In this document: positions 48,184-57,693 of the stretch, piece after piece
Position numbering within the stretch: position 1 is the first letter of the stretch
How the letters are laid out: each line of letters starts with the position of its first letter
NCBI RefSeq assembly: GCF_014195685.1
Contig: NZ_JACICF010000002.1
Span: 248,001 to 312,000, forward strand
Direction: 5' to 3'
From: Sphingomicrobium lutaoense
GTDB taxonomy: Bacteria > Pseudomonadota > Alphaproteobacteria > Sphingomonadales > Sphingomonadaceae
Length of the DNA: 64,000 nt
Translations under genes and position numbers: made by a program
The notes under the pieces: model-generated
What the model was told of the DNA's origin: nothing
What the model saw: the letters and a program-made list of their open reading frames with translations, nothing else
Databases searched by the model: none

Positions 48184-48450
48184 ATGACGCGCGATAGTAC
48201 AAATGATCCTCCGGTCCTGGCGCTCCGGGCGCTCGCCGCCACGCTCGCCGACGAGCGGCGCGCCGAGCGGCTGCTCGCGCTCACCGGCCTCGACGCCGAA
48301 GGCCTGCGCGCCCACCTGGGAGAGCCCGCGCTCCTCGCGCAGATGCTCGCTTTCCTCGAAAGCCACGAACCCGACCTTCTCGCGGTCGCCGCCGACCTCG
48401 ACGTCGATCCCGCGCAGCTGGTCGCCGCGCGCCAGGCGCTCGAGGCATGA
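48184..48450 (+). CDS. DUF3572 family protein
   Basis: An 88-residue, mostly helical, acidic protein matching the alphaproteobacterial DUF3572 type (LALRALAATLADERRAERLL, then GEPALLAQMLAFLESHEPDL). Function is unknown. In related genomes it sits near divK, as here. It overlaps the next gene by ATGA. Confidence 0.75.
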   Translation: MTRDSTNDPPVLALRALAATLADERRAERLLALTGLDAEGLRAHLGEPALLAQMLAFLESHEPDLLAVAADLDVDPAQLVAARQALEA

Positions 48451-49061
48451 AGCGCCCGCTCCTCATCACCGACTGCGACGAAGTGCTTTTGCACATGGTC
48501 GCCCATTTCGATGCCTGGCTGTCCGAAGCCCATGGCATTCACTTCGCCTTCGAAACCGGCAGCTTCGGCGGCTCGATGACCTATCGCGCCACCGGCGAAC
48601 CGGTCCCCGAAAGCGAGGTCTGGCCGCTGCTCGATCAATTCTTCCGCGGCGAGATGGACCGCCAGACCGTCGTGCCCGGCGCGGTCGAGGCGCTCGGCCG
48701 AATCGGGGAAGTCGCCGACATCGTCATCCTCACCAACATCGGCGATGAAGCGCATCCCTGGCGCGTGGCGCAGCTCGAACGCCATGGCATCCGCCACGAA
48801 GTGATCTGCAACCGCGGCGGCAAGGGCCGCCCCGCACGCGACATCATCGCCCGCCACGGCCCGCGCGCCACGGCCTTCGTCGACGATCTGCCGATCCACC
48901 ATCGCTCGGTAGCGAAGCACGCTCCCGAGACCTGGCGGCTGCACATGGTCGCCGAACCCCGCCTCGCGCCCGCGGTCCCCGATGCCGAACATGCCCATGT
49001 CCGCATCGATCATTGGGACGGAGCGCTTCCATGGCTGCTCGAAAGACTGGAGACTGCATGA
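48447..49061 (+). CDS. HAD family hydrolase
   Basis: A 204-residue haloacid dehalogenase-fold phosphatase. The nucleophile motif is LLITDCDEVLLHM, motif II is IVILTNIGDE, and the acidic motif IV is ATAFVDDLPIH. The substrate is unknown. It is coupled by ATGA to both neighbours. Confidence 0.83.
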   Translation: MKRPLLITDCDEVLLHMVAHFDAWLSEAHGIHFAFETGSFGGSMTYRATGEPVPESEVWPLLDQFFRGEMDRQTVVPGAVEALGRIGEVADIVILTNIGDEAHPWRVAQLERHGIRHEVICNRGGKGRPARDIIARHGPRATAFVDDLPIHHRSVAKHAPETWRLHMVAEPRLAPAVPDAEHAHVRIDHWDGALPWLLERLETA

Positions 49062-49807
49062 CCCGCACCCTGTTCATCACCGGCGTCACCGCGGGCATCG
49101 GCGAAGCCACCGCAAGGCGCTTCCTCGAGGACGGCTGGCAAGTGGTCGGGACGGGCCGGCGGCAGGACCGTCTCGACGCGCTCGCAAGCGATCTCGGCGA
49201 CCCCTTCCACCCGGTGACCAGCGACATGCGCGATCTTGCTGATCTCGGCCGCGTGGTGCGCCAGCTTCCCGAACGCTTCGCGGGCATCGACCTTCTCGTC
49301 AACAATGCCGGCCTCGCGCCCCCGATGGACGATTTCCAGGACGCGGATCTCGAAAAACAGCTCAACGCGATGCGCACCAACATGGACGGGCTGATCGTGC
49401 TCACCCGCCATCTCCTGCCCACCCTCATCGAGCGCAAGGGCGCGATCATCAATCTCGCTTCGGTGGCGGGCAGCTATCCCTATCGCGGCGGCGCGGTCTA
49501 TGGCGCGACCAAGGCCTTCCTGACCCAGTTCAGCCTGTCGCTGCGCTCGGACCTGTCGGGCACCGGAGTGCGCGTCACCTCGATCGAGCCCGGCATGGTC
49601 GAGACCGAATTCACCCTCGTTCGCACCGAGGGCGACCGCCAGGCTTCCGAGGCGCTCTATGCCGACATGGAGCCGATGACCGCCGAGGACATCGCCGAGA
49701 CGATCCACTGGGCCGCGACACGGCCCCCGCACCTCAATATCAACCGCCTCGAGCTCATGCCCACCAGCCAGAGTTTCGCGGGCTTCACGGTCCATCGCGG
49801 CGCTTGA
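49058..49807 (+). CDS. SDR family oxidoreductase, YdfG-like
   Basis: A 249-residue short-chain dehydrogenase. The NADP loop is TGVTAGIGEATARRF, the structural motif LLVNNAGLAPP, the catalytic Ser in LASVAGSYPY and YGATK. It resembles YdfG, an NADP-dependent 3-hydroxy acid dehydrogenase; the true substrate is unknown. The ATG at 49058 overlaps the HAD stop. Confidence 0.87.
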   Translation: MTRTLFITGVTAGIGEATARRFLEDGWQVVGTGRRQDRLDALASDLGDPFHPVTSDMRDLADLGRVVRQLPERFAGIDLLVNNAGLAPPMDDFQDADLEKQLNAMRTNMDGLIVLTRHLLPTLIERKGAIINLASVAGSYPYRGGAVYGATKAFLTQFSLSLRSDLSGTGVRVTSIEPGMVETEFTLVRTEGDRQASEALYADMEPMTAEDIAETIHWAATRPPHLNINRLELMPTSQSFAGFTVHRGA

Positions 49808-49840
49808 CGGCGACGGGGCTCCGCGCGCAGGACGAGCGCC

Positions 49841-50302
49841 ATGACCATTGAAGAAAAACTCGCCGAACATGGCATCACCCTTCCGGCGCCCGCCGTGCCG
49901 GTCGCTTCCTATCTTCCCGCGGTCGAAGCGGGCGGCCTCCTCCACATCTCGGGCCAGATCTCGATGGACGAGGAAGGCAGTCTCATCACCGGCACGCTGG
50001 GCAAGGATCTCGACGTCGCCGAAGGCCAGGCCGCGGCCGAACGCTGCGGGGTGATGCTGATTGCCCAGATGAAGAAGGCGCTGGGCTCGCTCGACCGGGT
50101 CGAGCGCATCGTGAAGCTCGGCGGCTTCGTCAATTCCACGCCCGACTTCACTGACCAGCCCAAGGTGGTCAACGGCGCATCGGACCTCATGCAGCTGGCG
50201 TTCGGCGACGCGGGTCGCCACGCCCGTTCGGCGGTCGGCGTCAACACGCTGCCGCTGGGCGTCGCGGTCGAAGTCGATGCGATCGTCAAGGTCCGCGACT
50301 GA
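49841..50302 (+). CDS. RidA family protein (YjgF/Rid)
   Basis: A 153-residue Rid-superfamily protein. RidA members hydrolyse reactive enamine/imine products of PLP enzymes. Typical segments are GLLHISGQISMDEEGSLITG, LGSLDRVERIVKLGGFVNS and RSAVGVNTLPLGVAVEVDAI. The length suggests a Rid6/Rid7-type member, not RidA itself. The following gene overlaps its end by 26 bases. Confidence 0.83.
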   Translation: MTIEEKLAEHGITLPAPAVPVASYLPAVEAGGLLHISGQISMDEEGSLITGTLGKDLDVAEGQAAAERCGVMLIAQMKKALGSLDRVERIVKLGGFVNSTPDFTDQPKVVNGASDLMQLAFGDAGRHARSAVGVNTLPLGVAVEVDAIVKVRD

Positions 50303-50999
50303 TCCACTCGATCCCGGCCCCGGGGGTTTCTGCCACCGGGGCCTGCACGGGCCGGGTGTCCCGGAAAATTCGCTCGCTTCCTTCCGCGCCGCGATCGACC
50401 TGGGGCTTGGCATCGAATGCGATCTCCAATTGTCGGGCTGCGGCACCGCGATGGTCTTCCACGATCGCGATGGTCGCCGCCTGTGCGCGCGCCCCGACGT
50501 GGTGGCGAATTCGAGCGCGGAGGAAATGGCGGGCTGGTCGCTGCTCGGCACCGAGGAGACCGTTCCCACGCTGGCCGCGATGCTCGATCTGGTGGCGGGC
50601 CGCGTTCCGCTGCTTCTCGAAATGAAGGAGGAAGGCCGCAATGGCGAGCGGATCGCGGCGGCAACCCTCGCGGCGATGCGCGACTATGACGGCCCGGTCG
50701 GGCTGATGAGCTTTTCGGCCCGCGCGATGGCCTTCATCCGCAAGGTCGCGCCCGAGGTGCGGCGCGGACTGGTGCTTTCGGGGCGCGACGTGCCGCTCCG
50801 CCGCTGGGACAAGATCCGCCGCTCGCGACCCCAGTTCACCGCGGTAAAGGTGAGCGTCGCGCACCAGCCCTGGGCACAGAAAATGCGCGAAGATGCCCCG
50901 CTCTACGGCTGGACCGCGCGCACCGGCGCCGAGGCGCGGCGCCTTGCACGCCATGTCGATGCCACCATCTGGGAAGGCGATGGCCGACCAGGCCCCTGA
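50277..50999 (+). CDS. Glycerophosphodiester phosphodiesterase
   Basis: A 240-residue GDPD-family TIM barrel. The catalytic segments are FCHRGLHGPGVPENSLAS, GIECDLQLSG and MVFHDRDGRRLC, followed by LLLEMKEE. It cleaves glycerophosphodiesters to glycerol 3-phosphate and an alcohol. ATG 50277 inside the RidA gene is the only standard start before the conserved region. Its end overlaps the next gene by 20 bases. Confidence 0.85.
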   Translation: MRSSRSATDPLDPGPGGFCHRGLHGPGVPENSLASFRAAIDLGLGIECDLQLSGCGTAMVFHDRDGRRLCARPDVVANSSAEEMAGWSLLGTEETVPTLAAMLDLVAGRVPLLLEMKEEGRNGERIAAATLAAMRDYDGPVGLMSFSARAMAFIRKVAPEVRRGLVLSGRDVPLRRWDKIRRSRPQFTAVKVSVAHQPWAQKMREDAPLYGWTARTGAEARRLARHVDATIWEGDGRPGP

Positions 51000-52131
51000 C
51001 ATCCACGCCCGCCTCGAAGGCGCGATCGCCGATGTGGATGCGGACAGCTGGGACGCGCTCGCGGGAAAGGGCGATCCCTTCCTCTCGCACGCTTTCCTCC
51101 GGCTTCTCGAAGAATCGGGAAGCGTGGGCGGGACAAGCGGCTGGAGCCCGCTTCACCTCACGCTGCATCGCGGCGACCGGCTGATCGGCGCGGCGCCTGC
51201 CTATCTCAAGGCGCACAGCCAGGGCGAATATGTGTTCGACCATGGCTGGGCCGATGCCTGGCATCGCGCGGGCGGCGAATATTATCCCAAGCTTCTCGTC
51301 GCGATTCCCTTCACTCCCTGCCCGGGCCCGCGCCTCCTCGGAGAGAATCGCGCAATTCTCGTCGGGGCGATGGAAGGCGTCGCCCGGCAGAACGGGTTGA
51401 GTTCGGTGCACGCGACCTTTTGCGAGGAAGAGGATGTGCAGGTCTTCGAGGAGCGCGGCTGGCTGGTGCGCGAAGGGCTGCAATTCCATTGGCGCAACCA
51501 TGGCTATCACAGCTTCGACGATTTCCTCGCCGCGCTCACCAGCCGCAAGCGCAAGGCGATCCGCAAGGAACGGCGGACCGCTTGCGAAGGGCTCGAGATC
51601 CGCACGCTGCGCGGCGATGAGATCGGCCCCGAAGCGGCGGATGCGATGTGGCGCTTCTACCAGGATACGGGCGCGCGCAAATGGGGGCATCCCTATCTCA
51701 CCCGCGCCTTCTTCGACGCGATGGTCGAAAGGCTGGGCGACCGCTTGCTGATGTTTCTCGCCTGCCGCGACGGGGAGCCCATCGCGGGCGCGCTCAACCT
51801 CGTCGGCCAGGACACGCTTTATGGCCGCTATTGGGGGGCGCTCGAACATCGCCCCTTCCTCCATTTCGAGTTGAGCTACTATCGCGCGATCGAATGGGCG
51901 ATCGAAAATGGCCTCCAGACCGTGCAGGCCGGCGCGCAGGGCGAACATAAGGTGGCGCGCGGCTATGAACCGGTGATCACCCGCTCGGCCCATTATCTCC
52001 CGCACCCCGACTTTGCCGAGGCGGTGGCCCGCTTCATCGAGGGCGAAAGGCGCGCGGTCGCCGCCGAGCGCCGCTATTATCTCGATCTTCTGCCCTACCG
52101 CTCCGAAGTGCTGTCGAACATCGCCACCTGA
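50980..52131 (+). CDS. GNAT/FemAB-like N-acyltransferase (COG3146 type)
   Basis: A 383-residue protein of the peptidogalycan biosynthesis/recognition family (two GNAT-like halves). Segments include WDALAGKGDPFLSHAFLRLL near the start, YVFDHGWADAWHRAGGEYYP, HATFCEEEDVQVFEERGWLV and RKAIRKERR. The substrate is unknown. ATG 50980 follows GGGAAGGCG. Its 3' end overlaps the convergent isoaspartyl peptidase gene by 37 bases. Confidence 0.8.
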   Translation: MADQAPDIHARLEGAIADVDADSWDALAGKGDPFLSHAFLRLLEESGSVGGTSGWSPLHLTLHRGDRLIGAAPAYLKAHSQGEYVFDHGWADAWHRAGGEYYPKLLVAIPFTPCPGPRLLGENRAILVGAMEGVARQNGLSSVHATFCEEEDVQVFEERGWLVREGLQFHWRNHGYHSFDDFLAALTSRKRKAIRKERRTACEGLEIRTLRGDEIGPEAADAMWRFYQDTGARKWGHPYLTRAFFDAMVERLGDRLLMFLACRDGEPIAGALNLVGQDTLYGRYWGALEHRPFLHFELSYYRAIEWAIENGLQTVQAGAQGEHKVARGYEPVITRSAHYLPHPDFAEAVARFIEGERRAVAAERRYYLDLLPYRSEVLSNIAT

Positions 52132-53018
52132 CGCGTGCCGCGCGCATCGCAGCGCGCGCGATACATTCCGGGCGTGGTGAAGCTCCAGGCCGCTTCGCCC
52201 GAGGGGGCGACCGCGATCATGCCCCCGGTGCCCCCCATCGCGCCGATCTCGGCGAGCACCGCGTCGAGCGCGCTTTGCAGATCCTCGTTGCAGAACCGCA
52301 TCCGCGCGCAGACCTCATGCGCGGCAGCCGCACGGATGAACACTTCGCCGAGGCCCGTCGCCGAAACCGCGGCGGCGCGGTCGTCGGCATAGGTGCCCGC
52401 TCCGATCAGCGGCGAATCGCCGATCCGGCCCCATCTCTTGGCGGTCAGCCCGCCGGTCGAGGTGGCAGCGGCGACATGGCCCGCCTCATCGACCGCGACT
52501 GCGCCGATGGTGCCATATTTGATCTCGGCGTCGAACGCCTCCGACCCGCGCGCGAGAAGCTCGTCGAGCTGGCGCCGCCGCTCGGGGGTGACGAACCAGG
52601 TGTTGGGCACCTGCTCCAGTCCCTGTTCGAGCGCGAATTCCTCGGCACCGCCACGTCCCATCAGGACATGGGGGCTCTTTTCCATCACCGCGCGCGCCGC
52701 GCTGATCGGCGCACGCGTGGTGCGCAGTCCGGCGACCGCCCCGGCGCGCCGCTCGGCGCCTTCCATGATTGCGGCGTCGCATTCGACATGGCCGTCATGC
52801 GCGAGCACGCTTCCGCGCCCGGCATTGAAGGCGGGATCCTCTTCCATCGCGCGCGCCGCGGCTTCGACCGCGTCGATCGCGCTCCCGCCCTTGGCAAGCA
52901 CTTGCTCGCCCGCGTCGAGCGCATCGCCAAGGCCGTCATGCGCGGCCTTCTCCATCTCGGGATCGAGGCTTCCGGGGCGCATCGAACCGGCGCCGCCATG
53001 TATCATCAGGGACCACAT
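52095..53018 (-). CDS. Isoaspartyl peptidase/L-asparaginase, cytoplasmic type
   Basis: A 307-residue Ntn-hydrolase that cleaves itself at a threonine and then removes isoaspartyl residues or hydrolyses asparagine. The nucleophile Thr is in IKYGTIGAVAVD, followed by the [22 protein letters not shown] substrate region. I start at ATG 53018 (MWSLMIHGGAGS) as the family begins near IHGGAG; no signal peptide is present. A second, exported homologue lies at 55392-56453. Confidence 0.88.
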   Translation of the reverse strand: MWSLMIHGGAGSMRPGSLDPEMEKAAHDGLGDALDAGEQVLAKGGSAIDAVEAAARAMEEDPAFNAGRGSVLAHDGHVECDAAIMEGAERRAGAVAGLRTTRAPISAARAVMEKSPHVLMGRGGAEEFALEQGLEQVPNTWFVTPERRRQLDELLARGSEAFDAEIKYGTIGAVAVDEAGHVAAATSTGGLTAKRWGRIGDSPLIGAGTYADDRAAAVSATGLGEVFIRAAAAHEVCARMRFCNEDLQSALDAVLAEIGAMGGTGGMIAVAPSGEAAWSFTTPGMYRARCDARGTRQVAMFDSTSER

Positions 53019-53061
53019 GGCCTTGGCCCCTAGCCGATGGGGCATCCGAAATCCAATCCGC

Positions 53062-53098
53062 TTGACCCTGCGATCATAAAGATATAAATATGATATCA
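53062..53098 (+). promoter_or_regulatory. AT-rich promoter/operator before the SPFH gene
   Basis: TTGACC and TATAAA are 15 bases apart, followed by the palindrome TGATATCA (53091-53098) next to a second GATAT. This AT-rich patch stands out in GC-rich surroundings and lies before GGGAGA and the SPFH ATG. Confidence 0.5.
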
Positions 53099-53116
53099 AT
53101 TAAGGGAGAAAGTGAA

Positions 53117-54016
53117 ATGACCGACACCCATGTCCTCGGTCTCGCGGCCAGCAAGGAACGCGAAGCCCATACCTATAGCGGCTATCCGATGCTGCTCGTC
53201 CTGCTGCTGCTCGCCGCGGTGCAGGTCTTCGGCGTGCTCCACCTCGTCCGCAATGGCGAGGGGGCGATGATCGCGCTGGTCATTGCGGTGCCGATCCTCC
53301 TCGTTCTGGTCGCGGCGGGTTTCTACATGCTCCAGCCCAACCAGGCCGCGGCGATCACCCTGTTCGGCGACTATCGCGGCACCGACCGCACCACGGGCCT
53401 GCGCTGGGTATGGCCGTGGATGATGCGCACCAAGGTCTCGGTGCGCGCCAACAATTTCATTTCCGACACGATCAAGGTGAACGATCTTCGCGGCAACCCG
53501 ATCGAGATGGCGGCGCAGATCGTCTATCGCGTGGTCGATACCGCCCAGACCCTGTTCGACGTCGACGATTACAAGGAATTCGTCCGCGTCCAGGTCGAAG
53601 CCGCGATCCGCACCGTGGGCGCGCGCTACCCCTATGACGATTTCGACCAGGAAGACATCACCCTGCGCGGCCATCTCGAAGAGGTGGGCATCGAGTTGAA
53701 GCGCGAGATCCGCGCTCGCCTCGCGGTCGCCGGGATCACCGTCGACGAATGCGGCTTCACCCATCTGGCCTATGCCCGCGAGATCGCCGGCGCGATGCTC
53801 CGCCGCCAGCAGGCGCAGGCCGTGGTCGCCGCGCGCCAGACGCTCGTTCACGGCGCGGTCGGCATGGTCGAGATGGCTTTGGAGGAACTGTCCGAAAAGG
53901 ATGTCGTTGAACTGGATGACGAACGGCGCGCCGCGATGGTATCGAACCTGATGGTGGTGCTGTGCGGGGAACGCGACACGCAACCCGTCGTCAACGCCGG
54001 CAGCCTCTACACCTGA
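53117..54016 (+). CDS. SPFH/Band 7 domain membrane protein
   Basis: A 299-residue prohibitin/stomatin-like protein. Two hydrophobic segments (about 24-43 and 52-74) precede the SPFH domain: [40 protein letters not shown] and [15 protein letters not shown]. The end is a helical, Ala/Gln-rich region that would oligomerise. Such proteins scaffold membrane microdomains and protease complexes. ATG 53117 follows GGGAGA. The two small downstream genes appear cotranscribed. Confidence 0.87.
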   Translation: MTDTHVLGLAASKEREAHTYSGYPMLLVLLLLAAVQVFGVLHLVRNGEGAMIALVIAVPILLVLVAAGFYMLQPNQAAAITLFGDYRGTDRTTGLRWVWPWMMRTKVSVRANNFISDTIKVNDLRGNPIEMAAQIVYRVVDTAQTLFDVDDYKEFVRVQVEAAIRTVGARYPYDDFDQEDITLRGHLEEVGIELKREIRARLAVAGITVDECGFTHLAYAREIAGAMLRRQQAQAVVAARQTLVHGAVGMVEMALEELSEKDVVELDDERRAAMVSNLMVVLCGERDTQPVVNAGSLYT

Positions 54017-54036
54017 GCGACAGGAGAAGATTTCCG

Positions 54037-54240
54037 ATGGCCAAGGCCCGGAAAGCCTTTCCCCTCCGCGTCGATCCCGACCTCTGGTCGGCGGTCGAAC
54101 GGCTCGCCGCGACCGAATTGCGCTCGGCCAATGCGCAGGTGGAGATCCTCCTTCGCGAAGCGCTCCACGATCGCGGCGTCAAGCTCAAGCCGCCCGGCGC
54201 CGCGCCGCGCCGCGGCCGCCCGCCGAAGGACAAGGAATGA
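54037..54240 (+). CDS. Arc-type ribbon-helix-helix protein
   Basis: A 67-residue protein with a ribbon-helix-helix fold: KAFPLRVDPDLWSAVERLA forms the strand and first helix, RSANAQVEILLREAL the second helix. The tail is basic and proline-rich (RRGRPPKDK). Arc-type proteins bind DNA as dimers and often repress their own genes or act as antitoxins; no toxin-like gene is adjacent. AGGAGA precedes the ATG. It sits 20 bases after the SPFH gene and overlaps the next by ATGA. Confidence 0.8.
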   Translation: MAKARKAFPLRVDPDLWSAVERLAATELRSANAQVEILLREALHDRGVKLKPPGAAPRRGRPPKDKE

Positions 54241-54503
54241 CCCACCACGAAGGCCCCGAATGGTTTCATGCCAAACGCTATGGCTGGGGCGCGGGCCTGC
54301 CCTGCGCCTGGCAGGGCTGGGCACTGCTCCTCGGCTATGCGCTGGTCGCGATCCTGTCGGGCATCTTCCTCGCCGAACGCTCGCTCATCGCCTTCCTCGC
54401 GATCCTCGTCCCGCTCACCTTGCTGTTCGTGCTGATCGCCTCGCGCACCACGAGGGGCGGCGCCTGGCGCTGGCGCTGGGGAAAGAACAAGGACAGCTGG
54501 TAG
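54237..54503 (+). CDS. Small membrane protein, third gene of SPFH unit
   Basis: An 88-residue protein with two hydrophobic helices (about 27-45 and 50-67), an aromatic N-terminus (EWFHAKRYGWGAGLP) and a Trp/Arg-rich end (WRWRWGKNK). I recognise no family. It is coupled to the ribbon-helix-helix gene and convergent with the nuclease gene. A role with the SPFH protein at the membrane is inference from position. Confidence 0.7.
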   Translation: MTHHEGPEWFHAKRYGWGAGLPCAWQGWALLLGYALVAILSGIFLAERSLIAFLAILVPLTLLFVLIASRTTRGGAWRWRWGKNKDSW

Positions 54504-54510
54504 GAACGCC

Positions 54511-55395
54511 CTAGAAGCGGCGGAACGGCGGCGCCTTGCCCTCGACGATCGCTTCGTCAAGCAGCCGCGCCAGCCGCAGCCCGCCTTTCACTACCGATTC
54601 GCGCGCCACCGGGATCAGCCTATCGACATCCTCTTCGCTCAAGGTCGCCGCTTCCTCGACGTCCCCCGCGCAAGGATCGCGGTCGAGAAGGCTCGGATAG
54701 GCATGGTCGCGCGCCACCGCCCACATCTCGCGGCTCCAATCGACCACATTGCCACCTGCCATCGCCGCGATCTCTTCGGCGTGATAGCCCGACAGAAGAC
54801 CCTCCGCCCCGCCCGGCGGCGTCGAGATCGCCCGCTCGGCAAGATAGCCGTCCCAGATGGCATGGAGATTGGTGCCCTTGATATGGCCATAATGGGCATC
54901 GACCCGGTTACCTCCAAGGTCGCCCTTGTCCCCGGCATGCATCGGCTGGTGCAGATCGCCCACGAAATGCAGGAGGAAGGCCAGCGCCTCCACCCGCGCC
55001 CGCGTCGGCAATTCCCGGTCGGCGAGCAGCCGGGCGTTGCGCTCGATCTGCGCCGCGACGCAATTGCCGTCCTTGCACGGCCCCGAAAGGTCGAACGGCT
55101 CGCAGATATTCACATTCTGATAGTGCCAGGAAAAGGCATAGGCATAGCGATCGCCCAGCCGCTTGATGCAGTCGGGCCAATAGGCCGCATCCTCGATGCT
55201 CGCGATCCGGCAGGTCGGCGTCTGCAAAAGTTCGTCCTGCGCCATCAGGCGGCGGATCTCGGCGCGGGTCTCGGGCCGGACATTGTCGAGGGCGATCCGC
55301 GCCACCACGCCATGCCCATATTCCCAATAGGCCGTCGCCGGCGCCGCGAAGGCCAAGCCCAGCGCGGCCAGCAATCCCGCCAGCCAGCGCATCAT
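54511..55395 (-). CDS. S1/P1 nuclease, exported
   Basis: A 294-residue zinc-dependent S1/P1 nuclease. After a signal peptide cut near APATA, the mature protein starts YWEYGHGVVARIA, with the Trp and His zinc ligands near the N-terminus. HYQNVN and the trinuclear zinc motif FLLHFVGDLHQPMHAGD then GGN follow. It would degrade single-stranded DNA or RNA outside the cytoplasm for phosphate or nucleotides. The ATG overlaps the stop of the upstream isoaspartyl peptidase, so both are made together. Confidence 0.9.
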   Translation of the reverse strand: MMRWLAGLLAALGLAFAAPATAYWEYGHGVVARIALDNVRPETRAEIRRLMAQDELLQTPTCRIASIEDAAYWPDCIKRLGDRYAYAFSWHYQNVNICEPFDLSGPCKDGNCVAAQIERNARLLADRELPTRARVEALAFLLHFVGDLHQPMHAGDKGDLGGNRVDAHYGHIKGTNLHAIWDGYLAERAISTPPGGAEGLLSGYHAEEIAAMAGGNVVDWSREMWAVARDHAYPSLLDRDPCAGDVEEAATLSEEDVDRLIPVARESVVKGGLRLARLLDEAIVEGKAPPFRRF

Positions 55396-56453
55396 TCCTC
55401 GTCCCCGTAGATCGCGACCTGCCGCTGGCCGTCGCTCGTCGCCTTGCCGCGATACATTCCGGGCGTGTCGAAGGCCCAGACCGGCGTGCCGTCGGGCGCC
55501 AACAGGATGACGCCTCCCGATCCGCCCAGCTCGCCCACCTCGGTAATCGCCTTGTCGGCGGCCAGCTGCGCGACCTGTGCCGCAAGGCCCGGACGGCTCG
55601 CCATCGAGCCCGCTTCCTCGCTCACCTCGCGCTCGATGCGCTCCAATTGGCTGCACACCCGATAGGCGACCGCCAGCCGGATGAAATATTCGCCCGAGCC
55701 CGTCGCCGACAGCCCGCATTTCGCATTGGCATAGGTGCCCGCCCCGATGATCGGGCTGTCCCCGATGCGTCCCCAGCGCTTGCCGGTCATTCCCCCGGTC
55801 GAGGTACCCGCCGAGATCACGCCGTCGCGGTCGATCGCCACCGCGCCCACGGTGCCGAACTTGCCGTCATCGTCGAGCTGGCTGACCTTTTCGCGCCGCT
55901 TGGCGCGCGCCTTGTGCCGCTTGAGCGAATCGAAGCGGTGCTGGGTGAAGAAATAGTCGGGCTTCACCTGCTTCAGCCCCTGGTCCCGCGCGAACTGGTC
56001 CGCGCCTTCGCCCGACAGGAGGACATGGGGGCTCTCCTCCATCACCTTGCGCGCAAGCAGAATGGGATTGCGGGTCGTCGAGGCTCCCGCCACCGCCCCG
56101 GCTTCGAGCGTATCGCCGCGCATGATCGAGGCATCGAGCGAATTGGTCTCCTCCCAGGTGAAGACCGCGCCCTTGCCGGCGTTGAAATTGGGATCGTCCT
56201 CGAGAACCGTGATCGCGGCGGTCACCGCATCGAGCGAGGAACCGCCCGCCGCCAGAACTTCCGACCCGGCATCGAGCGCGCGGTCGAGCGCGGCGCGGAT
56301 CTCGGCATCCTTCTCAGGCGTCATCGCGTCGCGCTTGATCGTCCCCGCACCGCCATGGATGACGATCGACCATTGCCCCTCCTCGGCAAGGGCGGTCTGG
56401 GGCAGGGTGGCAAGGGCGAAAAGCGCGGCAATCAGCCAGGACAGGATCTGCAT
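55392..56453 (-). CDS. Isoaspartyl peptidase/L-asparaginase, exported type
   Basis: A 353-residue Ntn-hydrolase with a signal peptide (residues 1-23, ending TALA). The nucleophile Thr lies in [15 protein letters not shown], followed by [21 protein letters not shown] charged insert ([17 protein letters not shown]) stands just before the cleavage site. It is a paralogue of the cytoplasmic enzyme at 52095-53018. Coupling to the S1/P1 nuclease gene by ATGA suggests a shared periplasmic scavenging task, which is inference. Confidence 0.88.
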   Translation of the reverse strand: MQILSWLIAALFALATLPQTALAEEGQWSIVIHGGAGTIKRDAMTPEKDAEIRAALDRALDAGSEVLAAGGSSLDAVTAAITVLEDDPNFNAGKGAVFTWEETNSLDASIMRGDTLEAGAVAGASTTRNPILLARKVMEESPHVLLSGEGADQFARDQGLKQVKPDYFFTQHRFDSLKRHKARAKRREKVSQLDDDGKFGTVGAVAIDRDGVISAGTSTGGMTGKRWGRIGDSPIIGAGTYANAKCGLSATGSGEYFIRLAVAYRVCSQLERIEREVSEEAGSMASRPGLAAQVAQLAADKAITEVGELGGSGGVILLAPDGTPVWAFDTPGMYRGKATSDGQRQVAIYGDEE

Positions 56454-56529
56454 GGTCTTCTTCTATCGCGATGCTCCCACCTTTGCACCCCGCCAAATGC
56501 CCTGTCCGGGCGCCCCCGCGAGGAACGGC

Positions 56530-56558
56530 TTTAGTTCCCGCCCAAGCCTCCCTATATT
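56530..56558 (+). promoter_or_regulatory. Candidate promoter of ispG with leaderless start
   Basis: TTTAGT and TATATT are 17 bases apart, and the -10 ends seven bases before the ispG ATG. There is no Shine-Dalgarno. Transcription would begin at or next to the A of ATG. Confidence 0.5.
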
Positions 56559-56565
56559 GGCCCCC

Positions 56566-57693
56566 ATGTCCGCAATCCGTCCCTGGCGCACCATCGAGCG
56601 CCGCAAGAGCCGCCAGATCATGGTGGGCAATGTCGCCGTGGGCGGCGATGCCCCGATCAGCGTGCAGACCATGACCAACACGCCGACCAGCGATGCACCG
56701 GCGACCATCGACCAGATCCACCGCTGCGAGGAAGCGGGGGCGGACATCATCCGCGTCTCCTGCCCCGACACCGCCTCGACCGCGGCGCTGGGCCGCATCG
56801 TTCAGGCCGCCCATGTGCCGATCGTCGCCGACATCCATTTCCACTACAAGCGCGCGCTCGAGGCTGCCGATGCGGGCGCGGCCTGCCTGCGCATCAATCC
56901 CGGCAATATCGGCTCGGATGAGCGGGTGAAGGAAGTCGTCGCCGCGGCGCGCGCCAATGGCTGCGCGATCCGCATCGGGGTCAATGCCGGCAGCCTCGAA
57001 AAGGATCTGCTTGAAAAATATGGTGAACCCTGCCCCGAGGCGCTGGTCGAAAGCGCGATGGACCATATCCGCATCCTCGAGGATCATGGCTTCCGCGACT
57101 ACAAGGTCGCGGTGAAGGCCAGCGACGTGTTCCTCGCGGTCGCGGCCTATTCCGAACTGGCCTCGCAGGTCGATTGCCCGCTCCATCTCGGCATCACCGA
57201 GGCAGGGGGCCTCATCGGCGGCACGGTCAAGAGCGCGGTGGGGATGGGCTCGCTGCTCTGGGCGGGGATCGGCGACACGATCCGCGTCTCGCTCTCGGCC
57301 GAACCCGAGGAAGAGGTGCGCGTCGGCTATGAAATCCTCAAGACGCTCGGCATCCGTGCGCGCGGTGTCCGCGTCGTCAGCTGCCCGAGCTGCGCGCGGC
57401 AGGGCTTCGATGTCATCCGCACCGTCCAGACGCTCGAGGAGCGGCTCCAGCATATCAAGACCCCGATGAGCCTCTCAGTGCTCGGCTGCGTGGTCAACGG
57501 GCCGGGCGAAGCGCGCGAAACCGACATCGGCATCACCGGCGGGGGCAATGGCAAGCATATGGTCTATCTGTCGGGCGTGACCGACCATCATGTGCAGGAT
57601 GAGGACATGATCGACCATATCGTCCGACTGGTCGAGGCCAAGGCCGCCGAGATCGAGGCGGGCGAAGCCTCGGCCTTCGTCGCCGCCGAATGA
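56566..57693 (+). CDS. ispG: 4-hydroxy-3-methylbut-2-enyl diphosphate synthase
   Basis: A 375-residue [4Fe-4S] enzyme (IspG/GcpE) of the non-mevalonate isoprenoid pathway, converting MEcPP to HMBPP. The N-terminal barrel has [20 protein letters not shown]; the cluster cysteines lie in [17 protein letters not shown] and [13 protein letters not shown], with the catalytic Glu in NGPGEA. ATG 56566 ([18 protein letters not shown]) fits the family. The stop overlaps the next ATG. Confidence 0.95.
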   Translation: MSAIRPWRTIERRKSRQIMVGNVAVGGDAPISVQTMTNTPTSDAPATIDQIHRCEEAGADIIRVSCPDTASTAALGRIVQAAHVPIVADIHFHYKRALEAADAGAACLRINPGNIGSDERVKEVVAAARANGCAIRIGVNAGSLEKDLLEKYGEPCPEALVESAMDHIRILEDHGFRDYKVAVKASDVFLAVAAYSELASQVDCPLHLGITEAGGLIGGTVKSAVGMGSLLWAGIGDTIRVSLSAEPEEEVRVGYEILKTLGIRARGVRVVSCPSCARQGFDVIRTVQTLEERLQHIKTPMSLSVLGCVVNGPGEARETDIGITGGGNGKHMVYLSGVTDHHVQDEDMIDHIVRLVEAKAAEIEAGEASAFVAAE

